Positions 45,368 through 53,832 of a stretch of DNA of 64,000 bases are shown here, piece by piece. The stretch lies in assembly GCF_012489685.1 (NCBI RefSeq), contig NC_080044.1:18146369-18210368 (forward strand), written 5' to 3'. The first letter of the stretch is position 1, and every line of letters starts with the position of its first letter. The DNA comes from Lotus japonicus (taxonomy: Eukaryota; Streptophyta; Magnoliopsida; Fabales; Fabaceae). Below the pieces are notes generated by a model. That model did no database searches. It was not told the origin of the DNA and saw only the letters and a program-made list of their open reading frames with translations. The position numbers and the translations under genes are program-made.

Positions 45368-45387
45368 CCCGTGCAACGTTGCACGGG
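45368..45387 (-). repeat. Helitron B 3'-terminal perfect palindrome
   Basis: Twenty-base perfect palindrome eight bases from CTAG (45356-45359). This spacing and sequence are shared with Helitron A. Confidence 0.8.
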
Positions 45388-45826
45388 TCTATTTACAATA
45401 TTTTTAACATTCTATAAAAATTGTTATAGTTTTTTTTGATACATCAGAAAATAAAATTGTTATAGTTTAAATAAATAGTAAAATATTTTGTATTATAAAA
45501 TATAATAAAATTAAAAAATAAGGTTTTTAAGACATAAATAATTAATATTAGTTAAATTAATAATTGATATTTAATAATTTGAATTGAAGTAATTTAAACA
45601 ATTTAATAATTTATTTATTTAATAATATGAAAAATCATTAAGTTAATTTTAAATATTTTAAATTAAGTAATAAAATTTTAATGTAAGGGTTATTTCTATA
45701 TGAATCCGAGTTGGAGATTCACATATGGGCCTGAAGTAAAAGCTATCTATAATGTCTTTCTCTTTTACCATCAGTTCATGCTGAGTAATATTGTCATTAA
45801 AAGTATTTCCTCTCTTCGGTGAGTGA

Positions 45827-45990
45827 GTGAATTTCAAAGATAATTGGTCATGGAAGCTAATCAACACCCTCAATCACATTAGTCATCTTGTAATTGAGGT
45901 GAGGAATTGCTTGAAAGTTAGGCTTATTTTTAGAGAGTTCAACACCATTGTATATTTCTTAGGCAAAACTTGTTGTGAGAGGCATGTCCC
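45827..45990 (+). pseudogene. Short LINE RNase H C-terminal scrap
   Basis: The frame reads NWSWKLINTLNHISHLV, then RLIFREFNTIVYFLGKTCCERHVPLW. It resembles the end of plant LINE RNase H domains (REGN..AD.LAK). There is no upstream domain. Confidence 0.4.
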
Positions 45991-46439
45991 TCTTTGGTAC
46001 TTAAAACATGGAAAATCAAATTTTTTAACAATTAATAATTAATATAATCAATAAAATGTGGAAGTAGTTTTTTAATAGAGCACATAAAAAAATCAGAGAA
46101 TGAATATGAAAAAGTGGATGAAGTTTCTTTTGGCAAATCTTCAAAGTTGACAAATTCAAAAATGTGGTGGGGAATTATGCTATTATCATTTGCTATTTCA
46201 TTCACTATAGTTGTAGCATCAAATTATAACATCAAAGCATTTTTCTCAACTACATGAAATTTTCCTTTATTCTTCGTGGCCATAAAATTTGTGGTCGCGT
46301 ATATTTTTTTCTTCTTTCAAAATGTTCTTGAATTGCAACATTTCTCCCTATAGTATCATGTATGTAGTTACTCTGAAAGTATTGTAACAGTTAGAAATCA
46401 AGAGTAAGAATTAGAAATCAAGAGAAGAGTAAGTTTAGT

Positions 46440-46749
46440 GATAGTAAAAAGTTATTAGACAATAAAAAATTAGAACCTTCTCGTCAAATAGAACCACATT
46501 AGTGCTAATTAATTCCCTTTTTCTATATGTATTGAGAGTGTCCCATATCCATGAATCTCACACTTTTATTTTCCAATCATCTGCAATAGAGGGTAGATCA
46601 CGAAGGAATGTGTGTTCTTTGTTGTTGTTGATGATCTTTCTCCTGAAACAAAGAAATAAGAAATGGTTAATATAAAAAAAACAGTTTTTTAATTTGCTGA
46701 TGTGATGAAAAATGACATACTTGTTGAAATAGCTTGTGATAGTTGTCAT
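46440..46749 (-). pseudogene. RPA1-like OB-fold fragment (Helitron-associated), with possible intron
   Basis: The minus strand begins MTTITSYFNK at 46749, meets GTATGTCA (possible donor) and resumes after TTTGTTTCAG near 46645. There it reads KEHTFLRDLPSIADDWKIKV, a stop, and then WDTLNTYRKRELISTNVVLFDE in the same frame. That is the start of the DUF223/RPA70-like OB fold found in plant replication protein A large-subunit paralogues and commonly carried by plant Helitrons. The rest is missing or decayed. It could be an element gene or a captured host gene. Confidence 0.6.
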
Positions 46750-47621
46750 TCTGTTATTGTTGGCTCTTGGAATATAAGATATGTGATTTGAGTGTGAGTG
46801 GTTTGTTTATATAGAGACGTGCAATAGTGCATGATTTAGTGTAATACATTGCATTTATTTTATTAATGTAGGTAGATTAATAGGTTCTTGATATTGCCAA
46901 TTTTTATCAGTTTATGAAGGGTAACTTGTGGATTTGTGATTGGAATATGAACAAATATAATTTTGACTTTATTGCTATGGAAAGATTATGAATTTGTGAT
47001 TGGAATATGTACAAATGAAACGGCTGACAACTTTAATACTCAGAGTTGCCAGACACTTGACAAAAGAAAATGGCTTTCTGGATACATGGATTGTGGTGTC
47101 AATTTTTATTTAATTACAACCGCAAATGCAAATGAAGATAAATATTTAAACATTTTGCATTTGAACATTCTTATTTCTTACAATGTTTCTTAATGATCGT
47201 ATCTATGGAAATTTCTTACATTTTTTTTATGCTCAGAGTTGGTTATAGATTATAGAATTGATTATCTAGCAAATATATATGGCCAAAGGCTTAGCAAAAG
47301 CATTTGGTTATCTTGGATAATAGAATGATTATAGGCCAAATATGGAAAAGGTTGAGCAAATACTTTTTTTTATATTATCAATGTTCCCTCTTTAATGTGA
47401 TGATTGTACCAGTTACGTTAAGATAAAAGGCAAAGGCTGAGTAAAAACTTTTTTTTTATCATCAGTGTCCCCTCTTTAATGTGATAGTACTGGTTACGTT
47501 AAGGTAAATTGAACAATTTTATAATCTTTAATCCAGTTTTGAAACCTATTATCTAAGATAGAAATAATATCATTAGTGTTGTGTACTTGTGTTTGATACA
47601 ATAGTTTTCACACTTTTAATA

Positions 47622-48402
47622 GTATTTACCAGTGTTCTGAAAACCGGACCAGACCGGCCGGTTCGATCGGTCGGACCGGGAACCGAACATCTCACCAGTC
47701 CGTTGCGCTGCCAAAACCGGGAATTATCAAACCGGACAAAAACCGTAAAAACCGGTCAGAATCGGTAAAACCGGCGGTTTTGCGGTTTAACCGGTTGGTA
47801 ACAAAATTCCATTTTCCAAACAGTAGCTATTAATATCTGCGTTAATATCAAGCTGGCACCCCTTGATTTCCTCACTCTGACTATTAGTATTAGTTATTTC
47901 CATAAAAAGCTGTGAGCATTTATTATTTTTTTGAAATAGAACATTTATTACTCACTCTTTGACTGAAAAGAACAAAAAAAATATAGGTAAATTGTATAGC
48001 TACTGGATACTGTACACGCCTACTATCAGATTTTCAAGAAATAAATGCAATGATTTGAAAAAAAAAAGCAATGAAATACTATTTTGAAACGTAATAGAAC
48101 CATTACCTAGGTAGTTAAAAAAAACTAGGTGGCTTTCTATATTTCATTTACGAGAGTTCTATTTCTTTTTAAAACATAACTTAGTATTTAAATTCTCATA
48201 TTTAATATATTAAAAACGTTTATAATTTTCTATATAGTAAAAATTATATTTTAAATAGTATTAATAATTAATATTTATTTTTAAATACTATTTAAATACT
48301 ACCGGTTGGACCTCGGTTTGACCCCGGTTGAACCTGTAAACCTTAAACCGGTGCTTTCACCGGTTCAGTGACCGGTCCGGTTTTCTAAACATTGGTATTT
48401 AC
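47622..48402. mobile_element. hAT MITE (ACCGG-rich), 765 bp, with perfect 8-bp target duplication
   Basis: GTATTTAC occurs at 47622-47629 and 48395-48402. The element starts CAGTGTTCTGAAAACCGGACC and ends GGTCCGGTTTTCTAAACATTG, inverted repeats with three or so mismatches. The interior near both ends is full of ACCGGT/CCGG words while the middle (47870-48290) is AT-rich. No coding capacity. Confidence 0.88.
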
Positions 48403-48469
48403 TAATGTGTTTAATGCAAAAGCTCAAGTGAGCTTTACATATATATATAGATATAGAAGATAGATAGAT

Positions 48470-48785
48470 AGATATTGATAAATATATTTTTTTTATTTTA
48501 AAAGTATTTTATCTAAATTATTTATTAATAAATATTTAATTATTAATTTTAATTTTTAATATTTGTCAAATGCAAAGCCCAAGTCAATTTTAAGTTTATG
48601 AATGTTGTTATTTAATTTTAGTAGTTGAATACTTTTTATTATATAAAATTTTTTCAGTTTTTAATATATTTCATATTTTTTTATTTTTTAATATATTTAA
48701 TATAAATGTATTGGAGATTTATGGTTTAATGCATTTAATACATGTAAAACCTCAAGTCTCCTTTATATATATATATATATATATA
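48470..48785 (-). mobile_element. Helitron C fragment (5' part only)
   Basis: The block 48590-48770 parallels the 5' region of Helitron A (45170-45350), including TTTAATGCATTTAATA and CTCAAGTCTCCTTTA. The TA-rich end then meets the older repeat at about 48785. No hairpin end is seen on its left, so it is truncated or its boundary is misplaced. Confidence 0.4.
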
Positions 48786-49680
48786 TTTCCCTTTCATTTT
48801 AAGATTAACCAAAAAATTGAGAAATTTCTCACATTTTGTCTTTTTTCTTTTATTTTTCTTAGTTTAAACTTTACGGTTCTTAGTGTTCTTCTTCGATAAA
48901 AATTAACATCCTCTCGCTAGTCACATTGATGTTTCATCGTTTAGTAATTATCTTCAAATGAATAGAATCGTATGCAACAAACCAGTTGGTTGCATACCAA
49001 TTTGATACATAAGACTCATTCAATACACTCAAGTTTAAATGCTAAATTTCAGAATTTTATTATGTCATTTTTTTATTTTAATTTTAGAAGATTTTCTTTC
49101 TCAATATTAAGAGCTCACCTATAAGATCCAATCTTAATTATAACCATATTAATTATAGGACAATGGATGTTAGTGGAGTGGGTGGACTCCCTTGTCAGGA
49201 TAAAGAACCGGCCCATGGTACTTAATAGTTCAACAGGACTGCCTGAGTACGTAGAACGTGGTGGGTGAGTGATTGACTTAGTGCATGGGTACCATGTTGG
49301 GACCGCCTAAGGGTGGACGTAGTGTTTGTATGGACTTTTGGACCATAACTTATAAGGCCCAAGAGTCCAATTAGGGTTAATTTAGGGTTCCCTGTGCCCC
49401 TCCCTATATAAGGGAATGCTTGTACCTTGAAAAGAGACTTTTGGACTTTTATGCATAAGCCGCTAGGGTTTTGGGTTTAGCACCACCGCTATTGTTTCTA
49501 TATTGGAACTTATATTTGTATTTCCCTTTCATTATAAGATTAACCAAAAACTTGAGAAGTTTCTCACATTTTTTTTTCTTAGTTTAGATTTTATGATTCT
49601 TAGTATTCTTCTTTGATATGAATTACATCCTATCATCAATCACATTGATGTTTCGTCCTATAGTGAATTATCGCACAATA
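48785..49680 (+). repeat. Right copies of the ~0.73-kb tandem unit
   Basis: Block A (48785-48950: TTTCCCTTTCATTTTAAGATT, AGAAATTTCTCACAT, CACATTGATGTTTC) is followed by block B (48950-49510, matching 33370-33970). Block A then repeats at 49520-49675. A TATA-like CCCTATATAAGGG lies near 49403 in B. The left B copy at 33370 has its missing A here, so the ancestral order was B-A-B-A. Confidence 0.7.
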
Positions 49681-49817
49681 CTCTTTTCCCCATGCAAATT
49701 CAACAATTCTCTTTGACCCAAGCGAATTGCTTTACTTGTAAAGAAAGAATTGCTTTCTTTGTATTAACATGTGTTTTTTTTTTATAGAATAGAGTACCCG
49801 AATTTGATGTGATAACA

Positions 49818-49877
<60 letters not shown>

Positions 49878-50386
49878 GTATCGAATGAGAATTGTCATTT
49901 TATATGAGAATATATGAATAAATCATGATTGATAAATCTTATTATAAGTGATTAGCGTTAAAACATTAAGTCATGTGACTTTTTTAAAAACTCAACTTTA
50001 GATGGATGAGAAAAAGAAAATAGTACCTCTATAATATTTATGTGTTTATTCATGAATAGAACCAATAATCAACCAATAAAAATTCACCTTTTATTGATGA
50101 ATTGAAATGCAAAACTTTGGAGTTTGGATTATAGTATTCTCACTTCTATTGCTCTTTGTTTTCCTAATACAATCAAGTATAAGGGAGATAATGGTTCCCC
50201 ATCAAAAATTTCAATATAGTAATTATATCATGCATACTTAAAAAATAAATTTATTTACTCCAGAAAAGTAGGAACCACATCCAAAACGAGCAGGTCTTGA
50301 TGAATGGTGAATGGAGAAAAGAAAACACACACAAAGTGAAGCCATGAATGAATTAAAAGCAGAGCCAAAACACAAGTGCTGTGGTA
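49681..50386. other. Intergenic DNA with a (TA)n run
   Basis: An alternating TA run at about 49825-49865, then TATG repeats. The right end is the presumed 3' flank of the glycine-rich protein gene. No other gene is seen. Confidence 0.5.
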
Positions 50387-51148
50387 TTATCCCTTGGAGT
50401 TGGAAGAATGAATTTTACTCCCAGCTCCCTTTGATTTTCTATCCCCACCACATCCCCACACCCAACATTTAAAATTGCCACCTCCACCACCCCAACCCCA
50501 ACCTTCACCACCACCTCCCCCTCCCCCTCCACCTCCACCACCACCTCCTCCCCCTCCTCCTCCACTTCCACCACTTCCACTTCCTCCACCCCATCCATGA
50601 CCATTACCATTTCCTCCTCCTCCTCCACCACCACCTCCCCCACCTCCACCACTTCCCCCACCTCCACCACTTCCCCCTCCTGATCCATGACCTTGTCCAT
50701 TTCCCCCACCACCTCCTCCTCCACCACCTCCCCCACCTCCACCATTTCCCCCTCCTGATCCATGACCTTGTCCATTTCCCCCACCTTCTCCTCCTCCACC
50801 ACCAAAGCCACCTCCTCCTCCACCACCACCACTCTTTCTCCCACGCCCTTTGTGTCCACCTTTGCCACTTCCCCCTCCATTGCCTCTACCCCCACCTCCT
50901 CCACCGCCTCCTCCACTACCACCACCACCACTGCCACTTCCTTTTCCATCATTGCTTCCACTGAATTTCCTCTCAACTAACATCTTCTCAGATGAGTTCA
51001 TCTTGCTTCCACCAACACCTTCCCCACTGAGAGAAACTTCACCAGTGGAAGCAGTAGAGTTGCCTCCCCCATTTGCCAAACAAGGACTCATGATCACCAC
51101 AACCACCAGCACCATCAAAATCTCAAACACTCTCCTCATCATCCCCAT
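50387..51148 (-). CDS. Secreted glycine-rich protein, single exon, 253 residues
   Basis: It starts MGMMRRVFEILMVLVVVVIMSPCLANGGG, a clear signal peptide with cleavage likely after residue 25-26. A 45-residue low-complexity spacer follows (GEVSLSGEGVGGSKMNSSEK). Then comes a long poly-Gly domain with Ser, Asn, His and Trp, holding three GNGQGHGSGGG-like units. It ends with a short non-Gly tail containing two Cys (KCWVWGCGGDRKSKG). Such proteins are usually cell-wall or apoplastic structural proteins; this one has no RNA-binding or oleosin domain. A TATAAAA box lies on the minus strand at 51210-51216, about 62 bases upstream of the start. The antisense frames in this GC-rich block are shadows. 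Confidence 0.85.
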   Translation of the reverse strand: MGMMRRVFEILMVLVVVVIMSPCLANGGGNSTASTGEVSLSGEGVGGSKMNSSEKMLVERKFSGSNDGKGSGSGGGGSGGGGGGGGGRGNGGGSGKGGHKGRGRKSGGGGGGGGFGGGGGEGGGNGQGHGSGGGNGGGGGGGGGGGGGGNGQGHGSGGGSGGGGGSGGGGGGGGGGGGGNGNGHGWGGGSGSGGSGGGGGGGGGGGGGGGGGGGEGWGWGGGGGNFKCWVWGCGGDRKSKGAGSKIHSSNSKG

Positions 51149-51209
51149 GTTTTAACTATTTATTAAGCACTGCTCACCAATTCACAACACTAGCTACCTT
51201 ATACCACCC

Positions 51210-51216
51210 TTTTATA
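51210..51216 (-). promoter_or_regulatory. TATA box of the glycine-rich protein gene
   Basis: The minus strand reads GGGTATAAAAGGG, with TATAAAA at these bases, leaving room for a leader of about 30 bases before the ATG at 51148. Confidence 0.7.
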
Positions 51217-51886
51217 CCCTTCACATTGCAGTAGTACTAGTACCCTCAATTCCCAATTGTCAGACAGAGCTTAATGCAGAGTCCCCACAAACAGAAGCCC
51301 ATAACCCTTACATAAGGCTGCTAAAGTTATAATGTCATAGTGATGATGAATAGTACTTCAATTTGATTAGCCTTCAAGTTCAATTTGTCCCCACCTAGAT
51401 TTTTCTGACAATTTTCTTTGCAGTGCAGTGCAGTGCTATAAAAAGAGCAATTGATAACGTCTATATTTATCATAACTCCATTAGGTAACATATATCTCTT
51501 TCCAGTTTGTCATGGATACTTAACTTGAAAATCAAATTACTACTGAAACTGCAATTCCTTTACTTTATTGGATAATTGACTATATGTGCAGCTTCCAAGC
51601 ATGCAAATTAAATGGAATTCATGTTAGTCCTGTTAGCTGCATTATATAGATTAGTGATTTGCTTGGTTGCAATTGCAAACCTGAAGCTATTTTAGTGTCA
51701 ATATCCATTTAGTAATGAAATCCACCATTCGTTCTTTACATAGATAGATATAACGTAAAGCAAATGTAATGTTGGAGATGTTGGGTGGGGATGTTGTTGG
51801 CTTTTGCTTAACGATTTGAAATTTCCGACAATTGCAGTACTAGTGGCAGCGTGGTAAAAGATTGCACATGGAGGACATCAAGATTG
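51217..51886. other. Upstream region of the glycine-rich protein gene
   Basis: No gene seen. It contains a short GCAGT direct repeat near 51420. Presumably includes promoter sequence for the minus-strand gene. Confidence 0.45.
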
Positions 51887-51929
51887 AGAGTAAGATTCTT
51901 TTTTTTTTTTGGTCAAAAGAGTAAGATTC
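51887..51929 (-). mobile_element. Poly(A)-only retro-insertion, 19 bp, with 12-bp target duplication
   Basis: AGAGTAAGATTC at 51887-51898 is repeated at 51918-51929. Between them is only a T-run plus GGTCAAA, that is, a poly(A) tail on the minus strand. It looks like an extremely 5'-truncated LINE-driven insertion. Confidence 0.6.
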
Positions 51930-52166
51930 AAAGGATAAAAGGAAGATTGGAACTTGGTAAAGGTTGAGTCCATGTTGCCTTAAGTGCATTATGATCCATC
52001 ATTGGGCCAAATATTCTACATACACATTTCAGGCCAAGAGAAACAAAAGGAGACCCAAATGGTTGGATGATTTCATTGGGTTCTAGAATCTTTATTTTAG
52101 TATTATTACCACTGTAACCTATCATACTAGAATAATCCATGCCACTTGGTGGGCAGGAATTAGGCT

Positions 52167-52350
52167 AATAAAGTTGTTTTTTTTTTCTACATCGAAATAT
52201 TAACGACAAAGAAAAAACTATAAAATAGTCAAACGATCCTGCAATAAGAGGATCTCCAAGTCTGGAGGTGGAACCTCAAGCAAGCACAATGTCATAGACG
52301 AAAAGAAGCACCCCTCCTCGCTAGCCAATCTGCCGGGTGAATAAAGTTGT
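52167..52350 (-). mobile_element. Short retro-insertion (LINE 3' end or SINE), 162 bp, with 11-bp target duplication
   Basis: AATAAAGTTGT at 52167-52177 and 52340-52350 flank a block beginning with a T-run (poly(A) on the minus strand). The body has moderate GC content and no coding. Pol III boxes are not convincing, so LINE 3' fragment versus SINE is undecided. Confidence 0.6.
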
Positions 52351-52499
52351 ATGATGAATTAATTCTGATTTTTTAATTTAGTTTATCTCTCTTCTTAATT
52401 AAGATTTTATTAGCTCCGCTATGATATCCTTTGCTAGAAATAAAAAATCTCTACCAATTTGGTGTTTTCATCTACACTCATGTTATGTGAGATAAGCTC

Positions 52500-53190
52500 T
52501 TTCTCATTTTTGGGCAGACATCATTTGTGTTATTGCCTAGGAGGGACTTGTGGTCAACTGGTCTGTTAGACATTGAAAGTCGGACAACATCTCCAATATC
52601 ACGCTTTGGATGGATGGAGCATAGGAGCGCAGTGTTATGAGAATTAAACGTTCAAGGAATATGATTATGAATGATTTTATGTCCATGAATGAGAGAACAT
52701 GTATATAAAGATAGAAAAGACCTTGAGAACGTAGTCTCACTTGTCTTCAAGCTGAGTTAGGATTGCGTTGATTCTCTCTCGGTCTCGTAGGGTTTACCAC
52801 AATATGGCTCAAACTCACAACCACAAGATTAAGAATCTTAAAAGAGTGTGTCCCATAGTCTTACCCTAAGTGAGATTGGCCGTTTCCCATTTTTGGGTGG
52901 GACATCATTGCATAGGAAGGAGTCGTGGCCGACCGATCAGCCGATCAGGGACATCATTGAATGCTAGACAACATCCCCCATATCACATTGTGGATGGCTG
53001 AAGTCTAGGAGCGCTATGGTGATTAAACGTGTAGGAAAAGTAATTATGAATTATATGCCCATTAATGAGGCAACATGATTTTGAAGAAAGAAAACCCCAT
53101 GAAAAGGGATGCTCACATGTATTTAGTGAGAGTTAGGACTCTTTTAATTTGCTCGTGGACTCCTAGGGTTAATTTTATGAACATTGGCAC
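52500..53190. repeat. Diverged tandem direct repeat, two units of about 310 bp
   Basis: 52503-52815 and 52878-53190 share TCATTTTTGGG, GACATCATT, GACAACATC, TATCAC, GGATGG, AGGAGCGC, GATTAAACGT, and AGAGTTAGGA-type blocks in the same order. The units are separated by about 60 bases. There are no reading frames. Confidence 0.65.
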
Positions 53191-53832
53191 CCATCACGGG
53201 TCCTTGGAAAAACCTTTCTCATGTCCTTAAGGAGAGCGTGATTTCAGAGTATGTTAAGAGTAAATCATAGACACTCACCAGTACTCCCTCCATGTTAATC
53301 CCTCCTTTGTTTGGAGAAACATCATTAAGGCTACAAATTATCTCCAAGATGATTTTCCTTACATGCTTCAACAATTTCCTCTTTCTAGTACTCAGAATAG
53401 AATTGATATAAATAAATAAATAAATATGATATAAAAGAGAGACAGAGAAAAATGAAAGGTAGAGTAGGGACATTGTTTGACTGTCTAAAAAAATGGGATT
53501 CTGTTCATATATGTTAAAGTGCATTTTGAGATCACACATGTAGCTTGTACATTCATCTGCTCAAGTACAGAAAAAAAAAAAAAAGACGATTATAATCCAA
53601 GGTGCGTGTATGTGTACCATAATGCCAGGCACATATTGTGCAAGTAATAGAAAGAATAGAATAGGGCTAAAAAAACAGGCCCAATTCATGCCTAATGGGA
53701 GTAAGTTGCTTCAGCTCCATTAGAGCACTGTCTTGCAATTGTTTCTGACAGAACATACAGCATCTAAAAAACAGCTACTCTTGATTCTTTTCCACCACAA
53801 ATTTTGTGGACTTAGTCGAAACGCACACCAGT
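53191..53832. other. 3' flank of the DUF1640 gene
   Basis: No gene recognised. The part adjoining 53833 would be the 3' UTR of the minus-strand gene. Confidence 0.5.

Larger units (their letters stand above)
45356..48470 (-). mobile_element. Helitron B (minus strand), abutting Helitron A head-to-tail
   Basis: The minus-strand 3' end has the perfect palindrome CCCGTGCAACGTTGCACGGG (45368-45387), eight bases, then CTAG and a T (end at 45356). The next 250 bases parallel those of Helitron A. A 5' end is inferred near 48445-48470, where the minus strand reads GTAAAGCTCACTTGAGC, like the other Helitron 5' blocks. Inside are an RPA-like fragment, a LINE RNase H scrap (about 45827-45990) and a hAT MITE. 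The right boundary is approximate. Confidence 0.6.

Noticed and set aside
50353..50976. 207-residue Val/Glu-rich minus frame over the glycine-rich gene
   Set aside because: Alternative frame of the GGN repeats; no signal peptide and no family resemblance.
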